DNA from: Candidatus Harrysmithiimonas galli
Lineage (GTDB): Bacteria > Bacillota > Bacilli > CAJFEE01
Reading direction: 5' to 3'
NCBI GenBank assembly: GCA_904373265.1
Contig: CAJFEE010000003.1
Span: 1-64,000, forward strand
Length of the DNA stretch: 64,000 bases
In this document: positions 18,542 to 30,793 of the stretch, in pieces
Layout of the letters: each line of letters starts with the position of its first letter
Position numbering within the stretch: the stretch's first letter is position 1
Translations under genes and position numbers: made by a program
The notes under the pieces: generated by a model
Databases searched by the model: none
What the model was told of the DNA's origin: nothing
Seen by the model: only the letters and a program-made list of their open reading frames with translations

Positions 18542-18654
18542 CAAAAAGTAATTATAGATCATTTCTATTCTAACACATTCACTCGTAATTTGCAATATTT
18601 AGCCTCAACCATTTATTGTACAATAACCCAAATAAAAGGATTATGATACCCATT

Positions 18655-21600
18655 TCAAAACAAAGAGAGTTGATTTTGCTCAGGCATATCCCCTAAACAC
18701 CCAATTTTCTCTAGGTACTCTAAAATGGTTTTGGATATTTTGGAACGCTGCAATAAATCTTCTTTTGATAAAAACTCACCCTGCTCCCGCGCTTTTACTA
18801 GACTTTCGGCAGCGGCCATTCCCAGTCCTGGAATGGCGCGAAACGGCGGTAATAATTGATTTCCTTCTACAATAAAATTTTTATCATCTGAGCGATATAA
18901 ATCAATATTTTTAAAAGAAAAACCACGTTCGCACATTTCCAAAGCTAACTCCAATACCGTAAGCAAACTTTTTTCTTTTGGAAGTGCGTCCCTGCCTTTA
19001 GAGAAAATCTCATTCATCTTTGCCCGAATAGAATTGCTCCCTCGAATCATTACTTCAAGATCAAAATCCTCAGAACGAACTGAAAAAAATGAGCAATAAA
19101 ATAAAATCGGATGATATACCTTAAAATAAGCAATTCGAACTGCCATTAACACATATGCGGCGGCATGAGCTTTGGGGAACATATATTTAATTTTTTCACA
19201 AGATTCTATGTACCACTTCGGTACTTTGTTTTTAATCATTTCCTCGCGCCATTCATCTGGAACACCTTTTCCTTTCCGAACAGACTCCATAATTTTGAAA
19301 GCCAAAGATGGATCCAAACCTTGATAAATTAAGTATACCATAATATCATCACGACACCCGATCACATCTTTTAATTCACAGATTTTCTTTGCAATCAAAT
19401 CACTTGCATTATTTAGCCATACATCCGTTCCATGCGATAATCCAGAAATCTGGACAAGTTCTGAAAAAGTTTTTGGTTTGGTTTCTTCCAGCATTCCTCG
19501 AACAAACTTGGTACCAAATTCAGGTATCCCAAGCGTTCCAGTTTTGCACATAATTTGTTCTGAGGTAACACCTAAACTTTCTGTACCACTAAATAGTTTC
19601 ATAACTTCTGGATCATCAACAGGAATCTCTTTAGGATCCATTCCGCTTAGATCCTGAAGCATACGAATGACAGTCGGATCGTCGTGTCCAAGAATATCAA
19701 GTTTTAAAATATTATCGTGAATCGAATGGAAATCAAAATGTGTCGTTCTCCATTCTGAATTTTGATCATCTGCTGGATATTGTACTGGAGTAAAATCATA
19801 TACATCCATATAATCCGGGATAACAATAATTCCTCCAGGATGCTGACCCGTTGTCCGTTTAGCTCCAACACATCCTGCTGCTAGGCGTTCAATCTCTGCA
19901 TTTCTGACATAAATATTACAGTCACTTACATAGCTTTTTACATACCCATATGCGGTTTTCTCTGCTACTGTACCAATTGTGCCTGCTCGATACACATAAT
20001 CCTCACCAAACAATTCTTTTGTATAATTATGCGCATGTGGCTGATATTCACCAGAAAAATTCAAATCTATATCTGGTACTTTATCACCTTTAAATCCAAG
20101 AAATGTTTCAAAAGGAATATCTTGGCCATCTTTTTTCATTTTGGCTCCACACTTCGGACAAGCTTTATCTGGCAAATCAAATCCAGAACCATACTCACCT
20201 TCTAAAAAAAAATGAGAATATTTACAGTTTGGACAAACATAATGCGGTGGCAATGGATTTACCTCTGTAATTTCTGTCATAGTTGCAACCAATGAAGAGC
20301 CAACAGAACCTCGTGATCCAACTAAATATCCATCATCCAACGATTTTTTTACCAGCTTATGACTGATTAAATAAATTACAGCAAATCCATGTCCAATAAT
20401 GCTTTTTAGCTCTTTTTCAAGGCGTGCCTTGACGATTTCAGGCAATGATTCCCCATAAATAGCATGTGCCATTTTATAGCTCATTTCTCGGATTTCTCTA
20501 TCAGCTCCTTCGATTTTTGGTGTGTACAAGTCATCTTTAATCGGCTTTAGTTCATCAATCTGATCTGCAATAAAATTGGTATTATCAATCACAATTTCTT
20601 TTGCGATTTCTTCTCCAAGAAAAGAAAATTCCTCCATCATTTCATCTGTTGTACGAAAATGCACAATTGGCTGTTTCACCCGATTAAGTGGATTAGATTT
20701 TTGTGATGCAATTAAAATTTTTCGATAAATGGCATCTTGTTTTTCTAAATAATGCACGTTTCCTGTTGCTACAACAGGTTTATTTAATTTTTTCCCAAGC
20801 GCAACCAAGCGCCGAATAATCTCTTGCACCGCTCTTTCATCGCGCAAAGTTTCTTTTTCAATTAATGGAGCGTAAACTGCTGGAGGATGAACCTCGATAT
20901 AATCATAAAAGGATGCAATTCGCTCTACTTCCTCAGGATTTTTTTGCATAACTGCTTCAAACAATTCTCCTTCAGAACAGGCACTTCCAACCAAAAGCCC
21001 TTCCCGAAGTTGCATCAGTTGACTTTTTGGAATTCGAGGCACACGATAAAAATAATTGACATGCGACATAGAAATCAACTTAAATAAATTTTTTAATCCC
21101 ATTTCATTTTGTGCCAGCAAAACTGCATGTGTTGGACGTGAACGTTTGTAACCCTGTGCATTTTCAAAAGCAAAATTCAATTCTTCATGCGTTGTAATTC
21201 CTTTTTCTTCAGCTTCCTTTAACAATCGTAAAAATAAATACCCAGTTGCCTCCGCATCATAAATCGCACGATGATGCTGTGTTAACGCAATTTCAAACTT
21301 TTTACATAAAGTATTTAACCGATGATTCTTTAATTCAGGATGTAAAACCCTTGCCAACTCTAAAGTGTCAATCACTGCACTGTCAAATTCGCCAAGATTG
21401 TTTTTTGGATAATGTACCTTTAAAAAACCAGTATCAAAAGAAGCATTATGTGCAACTTGAATTGCCTCTCCAGCCCATTTCTTATATTCTTTTAGAACAA
21501 CATCGATGTCTCTTGCATTTTGCACCATATCATCTGTAATCCCTGTTAATTCAATCGTTGTCGCACTGAGCAAATGATGTGGATTGGCAAAAGATTCATA

Positions 21601-22977
21601 TCGGTCAATAACGGCACCATCATAAATTTTTACCGCTGCAATTTCAATAATTTGATCATAAACTGCAGACAATCCAGTGGTTTCAATATCAAATACAACA
21701 TACGTTTCTTCTTTTAAAATTCGCTTTGAAGGTCTGTAAGCAATATTTACTTGATCATCAACCAGATTGGCTTCTACACCATAAATAATCTTAATGCCAT
21801 GTTGCTTTCCAGCATGATAAGCCTCTGGGTAACTTTGCGCACCAAAATGATCTGTCACCGCAAAAGCCTGATGTCCCCATTTGGCCGCTTGCGCAATATA
21901 ATCTTTTGCATTTGCCATGCCATCTATGGCACTCATAAATGTATGCGCATGCAACTCTACACGCTTTGTCTCACCAGGATATATATCTTTTCGCTCTGGC
22001 GCTTGTATCTCCATAAAATCTCGAACAAACATAGACAACTCGCGTGCATACGAATCTTCTTCAACTTTTCCGCGTACTTTAACCCACATTCCTTTTTTGA
22101 TGTTTGAAAAGATCTCAACATCTGTTTTATCACGCGAAAACATTTTACAGGATATTGAGTCTGTATAATCTGTAATTTTAAATGTAAGCAATATTTTCCC
22201 TGTTTTTAACTCACGCGATTCCAATTGAAAAATGTAACCTTGAATCACCTTTCGTGCTTCCTCTTCAACAATGCTTTGAATCGGATCTGAATCCACTTGT
22301 GATAAATCATATCCGATTAAAACGACATCTGACAATATTTGAGAGTCAGATTGTATCATAGAAGACGTTTTCTTATTTCCATTATTGTTCTGATCATTTT
22401 GTTGCATAATCACTTTTTCAATATGTGCTTTATCTTCTAAATCCCTTTGCATATAAAAATCCGTTAATTCTTGTTCTTTTTGTTCAGTTCGTCGAACCGA
22501 AAAAGAAAATTTCTCAAGACCATACTTTTTGAATATATACTCTAGCTCAGGAAGAACAGAAGATCTAAAACAAGCAATCTGTGTATCATCTTTTAAAATA
22601 ATATCTAAGTTTGCCTCACCAATTTGATAACAGGATTCTGATAAAACAAACTGAAACATCGGCGTATTTGTAAATGCTTTTTGCAACAAAAATGGTACCC
22701 AAGTTTTTAATTGATCCAGTGTATATGTTTCAAAATGATAAAAAGCATCAATCTCACATAAACTTTGAAAACTATCTTTCAGCTTTCCTTCAAATATCAT
22801 AAATATCTCCATATCCAAAATATTTGGAAATGAAAAGTAAAATTGCCAAATCTTTGAATGTTTCAAAACAACGACTTCTTCAATTTTCCCATCTTGAAAT
22901 GCTGAAACAAAATGGACGGGTATCCCGATTTGTTCCAATAGAATTTGTAATTTTTCTTCCCCAACTTGTCGTGCCAC
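18655..22977 (-). CDS. polC: DNA polymerase III alpha subunit, PolC type
   Basis: This is the replicative DNA polymerase of Firmicutes with built-in proofreading. About 1440 residues, the usual size. The order is: N-terminal domain, OB fold, PHP domain ([15 protein letters not shown], about 340), inserted DEDD exonuclease ([17 protein letters not shown], about 430), a zinc-binding four-cysteine module (CPNC then CPKC, about 915-945), and the catalytic palm with [11 protein letters not shown] (about 970). I chose GTG at 22977 because GGAGG lies eight bases upstream; the GTG at 22986 overlaps that site. It follows proS across a 411-bp gap. Confidence 0.98.
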   Translation of the reverse strand: MARQVGEEKLQILLEQIGIPVHFVSAFQDGKIEEVVVLKHSKIWQFYFSFPNILDMEIFMIFEGKLKDSFQSLCEIDAFYHFETYTLDQLKTWVPFLLQKAFTNTPMFQFVLSESCYQIGEANLDIILKDDTQIACFRSSVLPELEYIFKKYGLEKFSFSVRRTEQKEQELTDFYMQRDLEDKAHIEKVIMQQNDQNNNGNKKTSSMIQSDSQILSDVVLIGYDLSQVDSDPIQSIVEEEARKVIQGYIFQLESRELKTGKILLTFKITDYTDSISCKMFSRDKTDVEIFSNIKKGMWVKVRGKVEEDSYARELSMFVRDFMEIQAPERKDIYPGETKRVELHAHTFMSAIDGMANAKDYIAQAAKWGHQAFAVTDHFGAQSYPEAYHAGKQHGIKIIYGVEANLVDDQVNIAYRPSKRILKEETYVVFDIETTGLSAVYDQIIEIAAVKIYDGAVIDRYESFANPHHLLSATTIELTGITDDMVQNARDIDVVLKEYKKWAGEAIQVAHNASFDTGFLKVHYPKNNLGEFDSAVIDTLELARVLHPELKNHRLNTLCKKFEIALTQHHRAIYDAEATGYLFLRLLKEAEEKGITTHEELNFAFENAQGYKRSRPTHAVLLAQNEMGLKNLFKLISMSHVNYFYRVPRIPKSQLMQLREGLLVGSACSEGELFEAVMQKNPEEVERIASFYDYIEVHPPAVYAPLIEKETLRDERAVQEIIRRLVALGKKLNKPVVATGNVHYLEKQDAIYRKILIASQKSNPLNRVKQPIVHFRTTDEMMEEFSFLGEEIAKEIVIDNTNFIADQIDELKPIKDDLYTPKIEGADREIREMSYKMAHAIYGESLPEIVKARLEKELKSIIGHGFAVIYLISHKLVKKSLDDGYLVGSRGSVGSSLVATMTEITEVNPLPPHYVCPNCKYSHFFLEGEYGSGFDLPDKACPKCGAKMKKDGQDIPFETFLGFKGDKVPDIDLNFSGEYQPHAHNYTKELFGEDYVYRAGTIGTVAEKTAYGYVKSYVSDCNIYVRNAEIERLAAGCVGAKRTTGQHPGGIIVIPDYMDVYDFTPVQYPADDQNSEWRTTHFDFHSIHDNILKLDILGHDDPTVIRMLQDLSGMDPKEIPVDDPEVMKLFSGTESLGVTSEQIMCKTGTLGIPEFGTKFVRGMLEETKPKTFSELVQISGLSHGTDVWLNNASDLIAKKICELKDVIGCRDDIMVYLIYQGLDPSLAFKIMESVRKGKGVPDEWREEMIKNKVPKWYIESCEKIKYMFPKAHAAAYVLMAVRIAYFKVYHPILFYCSFFSVRSEDFDLEVMIRGSNSIRAKMNEIFSKGRDALPKEKSLLTVLELALEMCERGFSFKNIDLYRSDDKNFIVEGNQLLPPFRAIPGLGMAAAESLVKAREQGEFLSKEDLLQRSKISKTILEYLEKIGCLGDMPEQNQLSLF

Positions 22978-23388
22978 TCTTTGCACCTCCGTTATATTCC
23001 TTCATAAAATCAAATTCGGCCATGTCCTATATTTCGTTTCTCTTTATCTTGTTAATAAAAACTATTTATAAAATTTTAATTTTAAAATAAATATGCTTGT
23101 TTGATCATCTGTTTCTTCCTTGAGTATATCAAATCCATCATCTCTATTCGTTATAACTGAATTTCTTAAAGGAAAGAGACCAAAAATAAAAAATTCCCGA
23201 ATTTTATTGGTTTAATGAAGAGCAAGATGAAAAATTCACGGTTACTGGATACCTTCTCAAAGCAACCGCAAAAAATTTTTTATGTTATTCCTATATACAA
23301 AATCAGAAAACATAAAATCGCTCTAATGAACCAAAACAACTCCGGAAATCTATACAAAAAGTGAATCCTTTTTTGAAAATAAATGACA
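22978..23388. other. proS-polC intergenic region
   Basis: No gene is seen in this 411-bp gap. A possible proS terminator lies at 23233-23270: in minus-strand RNA GCGGTT pairs with AACCGT over a 20-nt loop, followed by GAATTTTTC. The part nearer polC should hold its promoter, not resolved here. Confidence 0.45.
23233..23270 (-). terminator. possible terminator of proS
   Basis: A six-base-pair stem with a long loop is followed by a short T-run in minus-strand RNA. The stem is weak, so this is tentative. Confidence 0.4.
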
Positions 23389-25080
23389 TTACAAACAACG
23401 ATTTAAAACTTCATCCACCAAACAAATCTCAGACACTTCGCCCGTCCTTGTTTTAAACTCTACTTCACCATTTATTGAACCTTTTCCGACAATAATTCGA
23501 TATGGAATACCAAAAAGATCAGCATCAGCAAATTTGACACCAGCACGTTCTGAACGATCATCGTACAAAACTTCAATATTTAATGCTTGTGCCTTTTGAT
23601 ACAAAGCTTCAGCCAGTTCGCGTTGTACAGAATCCTTCATATTTACTACAATCATATGAAGACGGTAAGGCGCAACTGATTTCGGCCAAATAATTCCTTT
23701 TTCATCATGATATTCTTCAATAATTGCAGAAATAAGTCTAGATACACCAATCCCATAGCAACCCATAATAATTGGCTGTTGTTTGCCATTCTCATCAAGA
23801 AACCGTGCATTCATAGCTTCACTGTAACGTGTACCCAATTTAAAAATATGACCGATTTCAATCCCCCGTGCAAATGCAACCACACCTTTTCCATCTGGAG
23901 AAGGATCTCCTTCCTGAATTAAACGAATATCTGCAATATGATGTACTTGATAATCTCTTCCCATATTTACATTGATAAAGTGAAAACCATCTTCATTTGC
24001 CCCACAGCAACCATTTTCTATTGCAGCAACTGCATAATCAGCAACAATCTCAACTTCTTTCTCTTGCAAGCCTACAGGACCCAACGAACCAAAATTCGCA
24101 GAGAAAATCTGTACTGCCTGACTCTCATCAGCCAACTCTACAACAGAGGCTCCAAAGAAATTTTTCAATTTAATATCGTTCACTTCATGGTCTCCACGAA
24201 CAAGCGCCACAACAAACTTTCCATCAACTTGGTATAGCATAGATTTAAAACATTGTTGAACAGGAACATGTAAAAATGCTGAAACTGCTTCAATGGTCTT
24301 TTGTTCTGGTGTTGCTACCTTTTGCATTTGGTCTAATGATTTTCCCGTCTTTTCATATATATCTGGACATGGAGCCATTTCAATATTCGCAGCATAGCCA
24401 GACTCTGTTGAATAAACAATGATATCTTCACCGATTTCGGATAAAGCCATAAATTCATGGGTATCCTTTCCACCCATCGCACCTGAATCAGCAATGACCG
24501 CACGAAAATTTAACCCTAAACGTGTAAAAATATTGGAATATGCCGTATACATTTTTTGATAAGTTTCATCTAAGCTTTCCTGATTGGCATGAAAAGAATA
24601 TGCATCCTTCATAATAAATTCTCTGCCCCGCAATAATCCAAATCTTGGACGCTTTTCATCGCGAAATTTTGTCTGAATTTGATATACATTTAATGGCAAT
24701 TTTTTATAGCTGTTTAAATCATTTCGAATTAAATCGGTAATAATTTCTTCATGTGTCGGACCAATCACAAAATCACGTTGATGCCGATCTTTTACACGCA
24801 TAAGCTCTGCACCATAACTATACCAACGACCGCTTTCCTGCCAAATCTCTGCTGGTGCAAGCGTTGGCATTAACAACTCAACCGCACCAGCATAATCCAT
24901 TTCCTCACGAACAATCTGTTCGATTTTCATTAATACACGCTTAGCCAACGGCAAATAGCTGTAAATTCCAGCGGCATTTTGTTTAATATATCCACCCCGA
25001 AGCAATAATTGATGACTTTTTGTATCTGCATCTGCAGGTACTTCTCGCAATGTCGGTGCAAAAAATTGACTTTGTCTCAT
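23389..25080 (-). CDS. proS: prolyl-tRNA synthetase (bacterial type with editing domain)
   Basis: The enzyme charges tRNA-Pro. At 563 residues it has the bacterial long form. It has class II motif 1 near the N-terminus, motif 2 with [22 protein letters not shown] (about 135-156), an inserted YbaK-like editing domain (about 225-400), motif 3 with [14 protein letters not shown] (about 440), and an anticodon-binding C-terminal domain. The ATG at 25080 has AAGGG eight bases upstream and yields [19 protein letters not shown] as in relatives; the GTG at 25098 is rejected. It directly follows rseP. Confidence 0.97.
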   Translation of the reverse strand: MRQSQFFAPTLREVPADADTKSHQLLLRGGYIKQNAAGIYSYLPLAKRVLMKIEQIVREEMDYAGAVELLMPTLAPAEIWQESGRWYSYGAELMRVKDRHQRDFVIGPTHEEIITDLIRNDLNSYKKLPLNVYQIQTKFRDEKRPRFGLLRGREFIMKDAYSFHANQESLDETYQKMYTAYSNIFTRLGLNFRAVIADSGAMGGKDTHEFMALSEIGEDIIVYSTESGYAANIEMAPCPDIYEKTGKSLDQMQKVATPEQKTIEAVSAFLHVPVQQCFKSMLYQVDGKFVVALVRGDHEVNDIKLKNFFGASVVELADESQAVQIFSANFGSLGPVGLQEKEVEIVADYAVAAIENGCCGANEDGFHFINVNMGRDYQVHHIADIRLIQEGDPSPDGKGVVAFARGIEIGHIFKLGTRYSEAMNARFLDENGKQQPIIMGCYGIGVSRLISAIIEEYHDEKGIIWPKSVAPYRLHMIVVNMKDSVQRELAEALYQKAQALNIEVLYDDRSERAGVKFADADLFGIPYRIIVGKGSINGEVEFKTRTGEVSEICLVDEVLNRCL

Positions 25081-25113
25081 AAGTTTATCCCTTCCCACTT
25101 CTACAATTATGAT

Positions 25114-26367
25114 TTATTGAAAAAACAAATTCTTAATATCATTCCAAGTAACAGCAATCATCAAAAGCATCAATAACGCAAAACCGATAAAATGAACCAT
25201 TCCTTCTTTTTGTGGATCGATCGGCTTTCCTCGAATACCCTCAATGGCAAAAAAGAGCAGTCTCCCCCCGTCCAATGCTGGCAAAGGGAGCAAGTTCATA
25301 ATTCCCAAATTAATGCTTAAAAAAGCCATCCAATTAATAAATGTATAAAAACCAGATTGTACAACCTCATCTGTATAATTGTAAATCCCAACCGGACCAG
25401 ATAAATCCTGAATTGAAAACTGCCCTGTAATCAATTTGCCTACCGAATCTAAAATTCGCTTTGTCCAGTCTACTGTCTCAACAACCCCATACTTGAATGC
25501 TTGAACTGGACTTTTTTCTCTTGGCTGATATGCACCAATCTTACCGACCGATTTTCCTTCCTCTTCCACACGAGACGGTGTAACTTGGAAAGTCATCGTT
25601 TCATCTGCACGTTCCACCTCAAATGTCAATACTTGTTCTGGATTTTCACGAACTATTCCGACAACATTTTCCCAACTCTGAACCGATGTACCATTAATGG
25701 ATAAAATCTTGTCTCCTTCTGCCAAACCGGCTTGTAATGCAGCACCATCTGGTGTAAGCTGTCCCATAATGGGCTTTTCAGACGGAATCCCTTGAAACAA
25801 CGCAAGAAATGTAAATAAGACAAAAGCAAGCAAAAAATTCATTGCTGGACCGGCAAAAATGGTTAAAGCACGCTGACTTAATTTTTTTGCATGAAATTGC
25901 CGATGCGTAGGTGCAATCTGATAACTTTCTTTACCAAGCATTACTTCACAACAATCCCATACCTGATAAACAGAGATTTCACCCATTTCATCTCGACCGC
26001 TGATCTCCAACTTTTTCTCCAAATCGGCAGACTCCACTTCAATTACTTTTACATTTGGAATTGATGCAAAACCTTTGGTATAAATTTTTTCAACCTCATT
26101 TTTTGCATTCAATAAAAGCCCCACTCGTTGTCCTGGTTTAATAGAAATTATTTCACCATCTTCTCCAGCCATTTTTACATAACCACCAATGGGAAATAAG
26201 CGAATCGTATACAATGTTTCGTTTCTTTTAAAAGAAAAAAGCTTTGGACCAAATCCGATTGCAAAATCACGGCAAAGAATACCTGCTCGCTTTGCAAAAT
26301 AAAGGTGACCCAATTCATGAAAGAATACGAGTACCCCAAACATAATAATAAACGCAATAATGGTCAT
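25114..26367 (-). CDS. rseP: site-2 intramembrane metalloprotease RseP/RasP
   Basis: This membrane zinc protease cuts transmembrane substrates such as anti-sigma factors and leftover signal peptides. The 417-residue protein has the HELGH zinc site in the first membrane segment (about 17-21), a PDZ domain (about 200-270), and the third ligand motif in NLLPLPALDGGRLLF near the C-terminus between hydrophobic segments. The loop between residues 75 and 150 is rather long. The start at 26367 follows AGGAG by eight bases. It is flanked by dxr and proS as in Bacillus. Confidence 0.95.
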   Translation of the reverse strand: MTIIAFIIMFGVLVFFHELGHLYFAKRAGILCRDFAIGFGPKLFSFKRNETLYTIRLFPIGGYVKMAGEDGEIISIKPGQRVGLLLNAKNEVEKIYTKGFASIPNVKVIEVESADLEKKLEISGRDEMGEISVYQVWDCCEVMLGKESYQIAPTHRQFHAKKLSQRALTIFAGPAMNFLLAFVLFTFLALFQGIPSEKPIMGQLTPDGAALQAGLAEGDKILSINGTSVQSWENVVGIVRENPEQVLTFEVERADETMTFQVTPSRVEEEGKSVGKIGAYQPREKSPVQAFKYGVVETVDWTKRILDSVGKLITGQFSIQDLSGPVGIYNYTDEVVQSGFYTFINWMAFLSINLGIMNLLPLPALDGGRLLFFAIEGIRGKPIDPQKEGMVHFIGFALLMLLMIAVTWNDIKNLFFQ

Positions 26368-26391
26368 CAATTTGTCTCCTTTATTTTCATT

Positions 26392-27546
26392 TTAACCTCT
26401 TGAATGAATCCACTGACAGACCTGTGCTCTCGTTTTTAAATCCTCTGCCTCAATCGTTTCCAGGCTTGGATCAAAAATGGCACAATGTGCTTCCAATGCT
26501 CGATAAACAAGTGTTTCAATTTCTAAAAACGGAATTTTACGTTGTAAAAAAGCTTCTACTGCAACTTCATTTGCTGCATTCAAAATCGTTGGCATCGTTC
26601 CACCCGTTTTTCCGGCATCAAACGCATACTTCAACATAGGATAACGCACATAATCAACAGCTGAAAAATGCAAAGTAGCAATTTCCGATAGATTCAATCG
26701 CTGTGTATTTAAAAACATTCTGTTTGGATACGAAAGAGCCAGTTGAATCGGAACACGCATATCTGGATTTCCCAGATTTGCCATAACACTTGAATCTTTA
26801 AATTCTACCAATGAATGAATGACGCTTTCTTGATGTAACAAGACTTCAATTTTATCATATGGCATATGAAAGAGCCAATGTGCTTCAATAACTTCCAATC
26901 CCTTATTTAACATCGTCGCAGAATCGATCGTAATTTTAGCACCCATTGACCAATTCGGATGGTTCAAAGCTTGTTCTACCGTGACATACTGTAATTGTTC
27001 TCTTGATAAATCTCGAAAGCTTCCACCCGATGCAGTTAAAATTAACTTTTCGACTTCATCAGAATGTTCTCCCCTCAGACATTGAAAAATTGCGGAATGT
27101 TCACTATCCACCGGTATCATTTTTACATTTGCCTTTTTGACAGCCTCCATTACCAAGTGTCCACCTGTCACTAAAGTTTCCTTATTGGCTAGTCCAATGT
27201 TTTTTCCTGCTTCCAAAGCTTTTAAAGTCGGCCTTAAACCTACACTGCCTACCACCGCTGTGATTAAGCAATCCATTTCATCATAAACTGCAACTTCAAT
27301 AAGTCCTTTTTCTCCAAATACAAATCGTACATTGGAAAAATATAAGCTTCTTAATTGTTCTGCATCTTCTTTTCTTTCACAACAAACCAATTGTGGATGA
27401 AATTCTTTAATAATTTCTATAGCTGTCTCCTTGTTCCTTCCAAAAGAAAAACAGCATAAAGAAAATTGATCCGGATGCTGCCGAATCACATCCAGTGTTT
27501 GTAAACCAATAGAACCCGTTGCACCAAGCAATCCAATCTTTTTCAT
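26392..27546 (-). CDS. dxr: 1-deoxy-D-xylulose 5-phosphate reductoisomerase
   Basis: This enzyme catalyses the second step of the MEP isoprenoid pathway: DXP and NADPH give 2-C-methylerythritol 4-phosphate. The 384-residue protein shows the NADPH loop [14 protein letters not shown] at the N-terminus, NKETLVTGG, metal-site residues in [13 protein letters not shown] and the LTASGGSFR loop. Two adjacent ATG codons exist (27549 and 27546); the second has better spacing from AGAGG. Placed after cdsA and before rseP, it supplies isoprenoid precursors for the neighbour uppS. Confidence 0.97.
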   Translation of the reverse strand: MKKIGLLGATGSIGLQTLDVIRQHPDQFSLCCFSFGRNKETAIEIIKEFHPQLVCCERKEDAEQLRSLYFSNVRFVFGEKGLIEVAVYDEMDCLITAVVGSVGLRPTLKALEAGKNIGLANKETLVTGGHLVMEAVKKANVKMIPVDSEHSAIFQCLRGEHSDEVEKLILTASGGSFRDLSREQLQYVTVEQALNHPNWSMGAKITIDSATMLNKGLEVIEAHWLFHMPYDKIEVLLHQESVIHSLVEFKDSSVMANLGNPDMRVPIQLALSYPNRMFLNTQRLNLSEIATLHFSAVDYVRYPMLKYAFDAGKTGGTMPTILNAANEVAVEAFLQRKIPFLEIETLVYRALEAHCAIFDPSLETIEAEDLKTRAQVCQWIHSRG

Positions 27547-27563
27547 CATTCACCTCTTAACAC

Positions 27564-28346
27564 TTACTGCAAATATGTAAAAATAAAATAGAAAATTGGC
27601 ATCACATAAATTAAACTGTCAAAGCGGTCTAAAATTCCTCCATGACCTGGCAAAATACTCCCAGAGTCCTTTACCCCATAATGACGTTTAAATGCTGACT
27701 GGACAAGATCGCCAAATTGTGCAGTTATACTGATCAGCACGGACAACCAAATTGTTGAAAACGAGATCCAATGCAACTTATAAAAAAGGACACCAATCAA
27801 AAGTCCAAAAGCAATTCCGCCAATAAAACCTTCCACCGTTTTATTTGGACTAATTTGTGGCCATAATTTTTTTTTGCCCAACTTACGCCCAATCAAATAT
27901 GCTCCAGTATCCGTTGCCCATACAGTAAACAAAGGATACAAAAATAAAATGAGCCCTAACTCGCGAACCAATGCCATGCATGAAAATCCAAGAGTAATAT
28001 AAAGAACGAATAAAAGCAATGCTCCTGCTGAATCAAACTCAAAAATATTTTTCGTTGTTACAGTGCAAGCCAAAAGACATAAAGCAAATAAAATAAACAA
28101 AAATTCTTTATAACAAGGAATAGACAACCTCTCATAAAAATCATATGGAGCAATCAAAAAAATTACAACTAAAAAGGACAAAATTCCATAGGAGGAAGGA
28201 ATTTGTAACTTTTTCATTTGAAAAAATTCAAATAAAGCTATGATTCCAAGTACAATCATAAAAATATGAAAAATCGTTCCTCCTGAGAAAACAATTGGCA
28301 TGAATATGCAGATTGCAATAATAGTCGTAATGACTCGTTGTTTCAA
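27564..28346 (-). CDS. cdsA: phosphatidate cytidylyltransferase
   Basis: This multi-pass membrane enzyme makes CDP-diacylglycerol from phosphatidate and CTP. The 260-residue protein has about eight hydrophobic segments and the C-terminal family signature spanning SAFKRHYGVKDSGSILPGHG and GGILDRFDS, with SPNKTVEGF earlier. The start is TTG at 28346, with GAGGG six bases upstream. It is between uppS and dxr. Confidence 0.96.
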   Translation of the reverse strand: MKQRVITTIIAICIFMPIVFSGGTIFHIFMIVLGIIALFEFFQMKKLQIPSSYGILSFLVVIFLIAPYDFYERLSIPCYKEFLFILFALCLLACTVTTKNIFEFDSAGALLLFVLYITLGFSCMALVRELGLILFLYPLFTVWATDTGAYLIGRKLGKKKLWPQISPNKTVEGFIGGIAFGLLIGVLFYKLHWISFSTIWLSVLISITAQFGDLVQSAFKRHYGVKDSGSILPGHGGILDRFDSLIYVMPIFYFIFTYLQ

Positions 28347-28364
28347 AAAAATCCCTCGCTTTAC

Positions 28365-29135
28365 CTATAAACCGCCAAATCTTCTATGACGATTTTGATA
28401 TTCTAAAATCATTGCCATAAAAATTTCCTCTGAAACATCCGGCCATAAAATTTCTGAAAAAATTAATTCACTATATGCGATTTGCCATAGCAAAAAATTG
28501 CTGATTCTTTTTTCACCGCTGGTTCGTATCAACAAATCTACATCCGGTAAATGATGTGTCATCAAATAATCTTCAATGGTATCACGGGAGATATCTTTCG
28601 GATGTAGTTTTTTTTGTTCAACATCTTGTGCAATTTGTTGAACTGCTTTACAAATCTCATCCTGCGAACCGTAGTTCAAAGCAAAATTTAAAACCATTCC
28701 CGTATTTTGCTTCGTTTGTTCACAAGCACGAGTCAACGCTTCTTTTGTATGCAAAGGTAATGGGTCGATTTCACCAATACTCATCACACGAATATTTTTT
28801 TCAACCAATTCTGGGACAAATGTATCAAAAAAATCACTTGGAAGCTTCATTAAAAATTGAATTTCTTCTTGTGGCCTTTTCCAATTTTCTGTGGAAAAAG
28901 CATATAAAGTCAATACTTTAATTCCAATTTCTGAAGCTGCTCGCGTCACTTTTTTTACTGCATTCATTCCTTCTTTATGACCTGCGATTCGAGGCAATCC
29001 ACGATTTTTTGCCCATCTCCCATTTCCATCCATAATTATCGCAACATGCAATGGTATAGATGATACATCCAATTGTATCAAATCTTGTTTTTTATGCACA
29101 AAAATTTTTGCTACCTGATTTAACCGTTTGAACAA
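28365..29135 (-). CDS. uppS: undecaprenyl diphosphate synthase (cis-prenyltransferase)
   Basis: The enzyme makes the C55 lipid carrier for cell-wall synthesis by cis-addition of isoprene units. The 256-residue protein has IMDGNGRWAKNRGLPRIAGH (catalytic Asp about 36), STENWKRP, and the C-terminal LLIRTSGEKRISNFLLWQ. The start is TTG at 29135, with GGGGG eight bases upstream. Its N-terminal 25 residues are longer and more basic than needed for the fold. It lies downstream of frr beyond a terminator, so it probably starts its own operon. Confidence 0.96.
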   Translation of the reverse strand: MFKRLNQVAKIFVHKKQDLIQLDVSSIPLHVAIIMDGNGRWAKNRGLPRIAGHKEGMNAVKKVTRAASEIGIKVLTLYAFSTENWKRPQEEIQFLMKLPSDFFDTFVPELVEKNIRVMSIGEIDPLPLHTKEALTRACEQTKQNTGMVLNFALNYGSQDEICKAVQQIAQDVEQKKLHPKDISRDTIEDYLMTHHLPDVDLLIRTSGEKRISNFLLWQIAYSELIFSEILWPDVSEEIFMAMILEYQNRHRRFGGL

Positions 29136-29294
29136 TTTTCATTCCCCCAAAACAAGAAATACGCGACCATCCAAGATTTTTTGGTTTTGTAAGACTGAAT
29201 ATGAGCAAGTTGACAACTTTTTGTTTTCTGTCAAAAATTTTTTATTCAATATCCCATCAACATCATTTAATAGCAGACCGATTTCTTGTCTTTT

Positions 29295-29328
29295 CTAAAA
29301 AATCCCCTTTCCTAAGGAAGGGGATTTC
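29295..29328 (-). terminator. terminator between frr and uppS
   Basis: In minus-strand RNA AAATCCCCTTCC pairs with GGAAAGGGGATTT, at least ten base pairs with a small loop, followed by TTTTTTA. It closes the rpsB-tsf-pyrH-frr unit and separates it from uppS. Confidence 0.9.
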
Positions 29329-29384
29329 TACAAAGGTCTATTAAGATTTTAGCATTTCAGAAGCAGAAAATGAATAGTTTTTCT

Positions 29385-29942
29385 TTAAACTTCCATAATC
29401 TCTTTTTCTTTTTCTTTTGTTAATGTGTCAATCTTGGCAACATGTTGATCGGTTACTTTCTGAATCTCTTCTGTAAGACTACGCAATTCATCTTCTGTAA
29501 TCTCACCATTTTTTTCAAGCTTTTTTAATTCATCATTTCCATCTCGACGAATATTTCGAACAACAATTTTTGCCTCTTCAGCATACTTTTTCACAACTTT
29601 TGTTAACTCTCGGCGACGTTCCTCTGTTAAAGCGGGAACGGCCAAACGAATAACAGAACCATCATTTGTTGGGTTCAATCCCAAATCAGATTTTTGAATC
29701 GCTTTTTCAACTTCCCCCAATGATGATTTATCATAAGGCTGAATAACAAGCATGCGCGCTTCTGGCACAGAAATTCCGCACAATTGGTTTAATGGAGTAA
29801 AGACACCATAATAATCCACCATAATCTTATCAAGCAAAGATGCATTTGCACGACCTGCCCGTACTGAGGCCAATTCACGTGTATATGCGACAATTGCCTT
29901 ATCCATTTTTTCCTTTGTTGTCTGAATAACAGATTGAGTCAT
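29385..29942 (-). CDS. frr: ribosome recycling factor
   Basis: Together with EF-G it splits post-termination ribosomes. The 185-residue protein has the standard length and the family stretches [18 protein letters not shown] (about 24-41), [20 protein letters not shown] and [23 protein letters not shown], contained in the last codons of pyrH, lies eight bases before the ATG; only two bases separate the genes, so translation is likely coupled. Confidence 0.98.
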   Translation of the reverse strand: MTQSVIQTTKEKMDKAIVAYTRELASVRAGRANASLLDKIMVDYYGVFTPLNQLCGISVPEARMLVIQPYDKSSLGEVEKAIQKSDLGLNPTNDGSVIRLAVPALTEERRRELTKVVKKYAEEAKIVVRNIRRDGNDELKKLEKNGEITEDELRSLTEEIQKVTDQHVAKIDTLTKEKEKEIMEV

Positions 29943-29944
29943 GA

Positions 29945-30706
<762 letters not shown>

Positions 30707-30721
30707 TTACTTCAATATTTT

Positions 30722-30750
30722 GAAAAAGGGAACACAGTGTGTCCCCTAGC
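30722..30750 (-). terminator. hairpin terminator between tsf and pyrH
   Basis: In minus-strand RNA GGGACACAC and GTGTTCCC pair (one mismatch) around a three-base loop, followed by TTTTTC. It probably reduces rather than abolishes read-through into pyrH. Confidence 0.65.
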
Positions 30751-30793
30751 AGAAAGAAACAGAGATAAAAAATTCTATCGCCAGTTTCTTTTC

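Larger units (their letters stand above)
18256..18654. other. polC-rimP intergenic region
   Basis: This 399-bp gap holds the polC terminator at 18506-18541 and a 183-bp element bounded by an inverted repeat at 18316-18498. The promoter of the rimP-nusA operon should lie here, but I could not single it out. Confidence 0.5.

Noticed and set aside
22978-23388. T-box or other amino-acid riboswitch near proS
   Set aside because: The gap lies downstream of proS, not upstream, and no T-box motif was seen; proS follows rseP by a short gap with no room for a leader.
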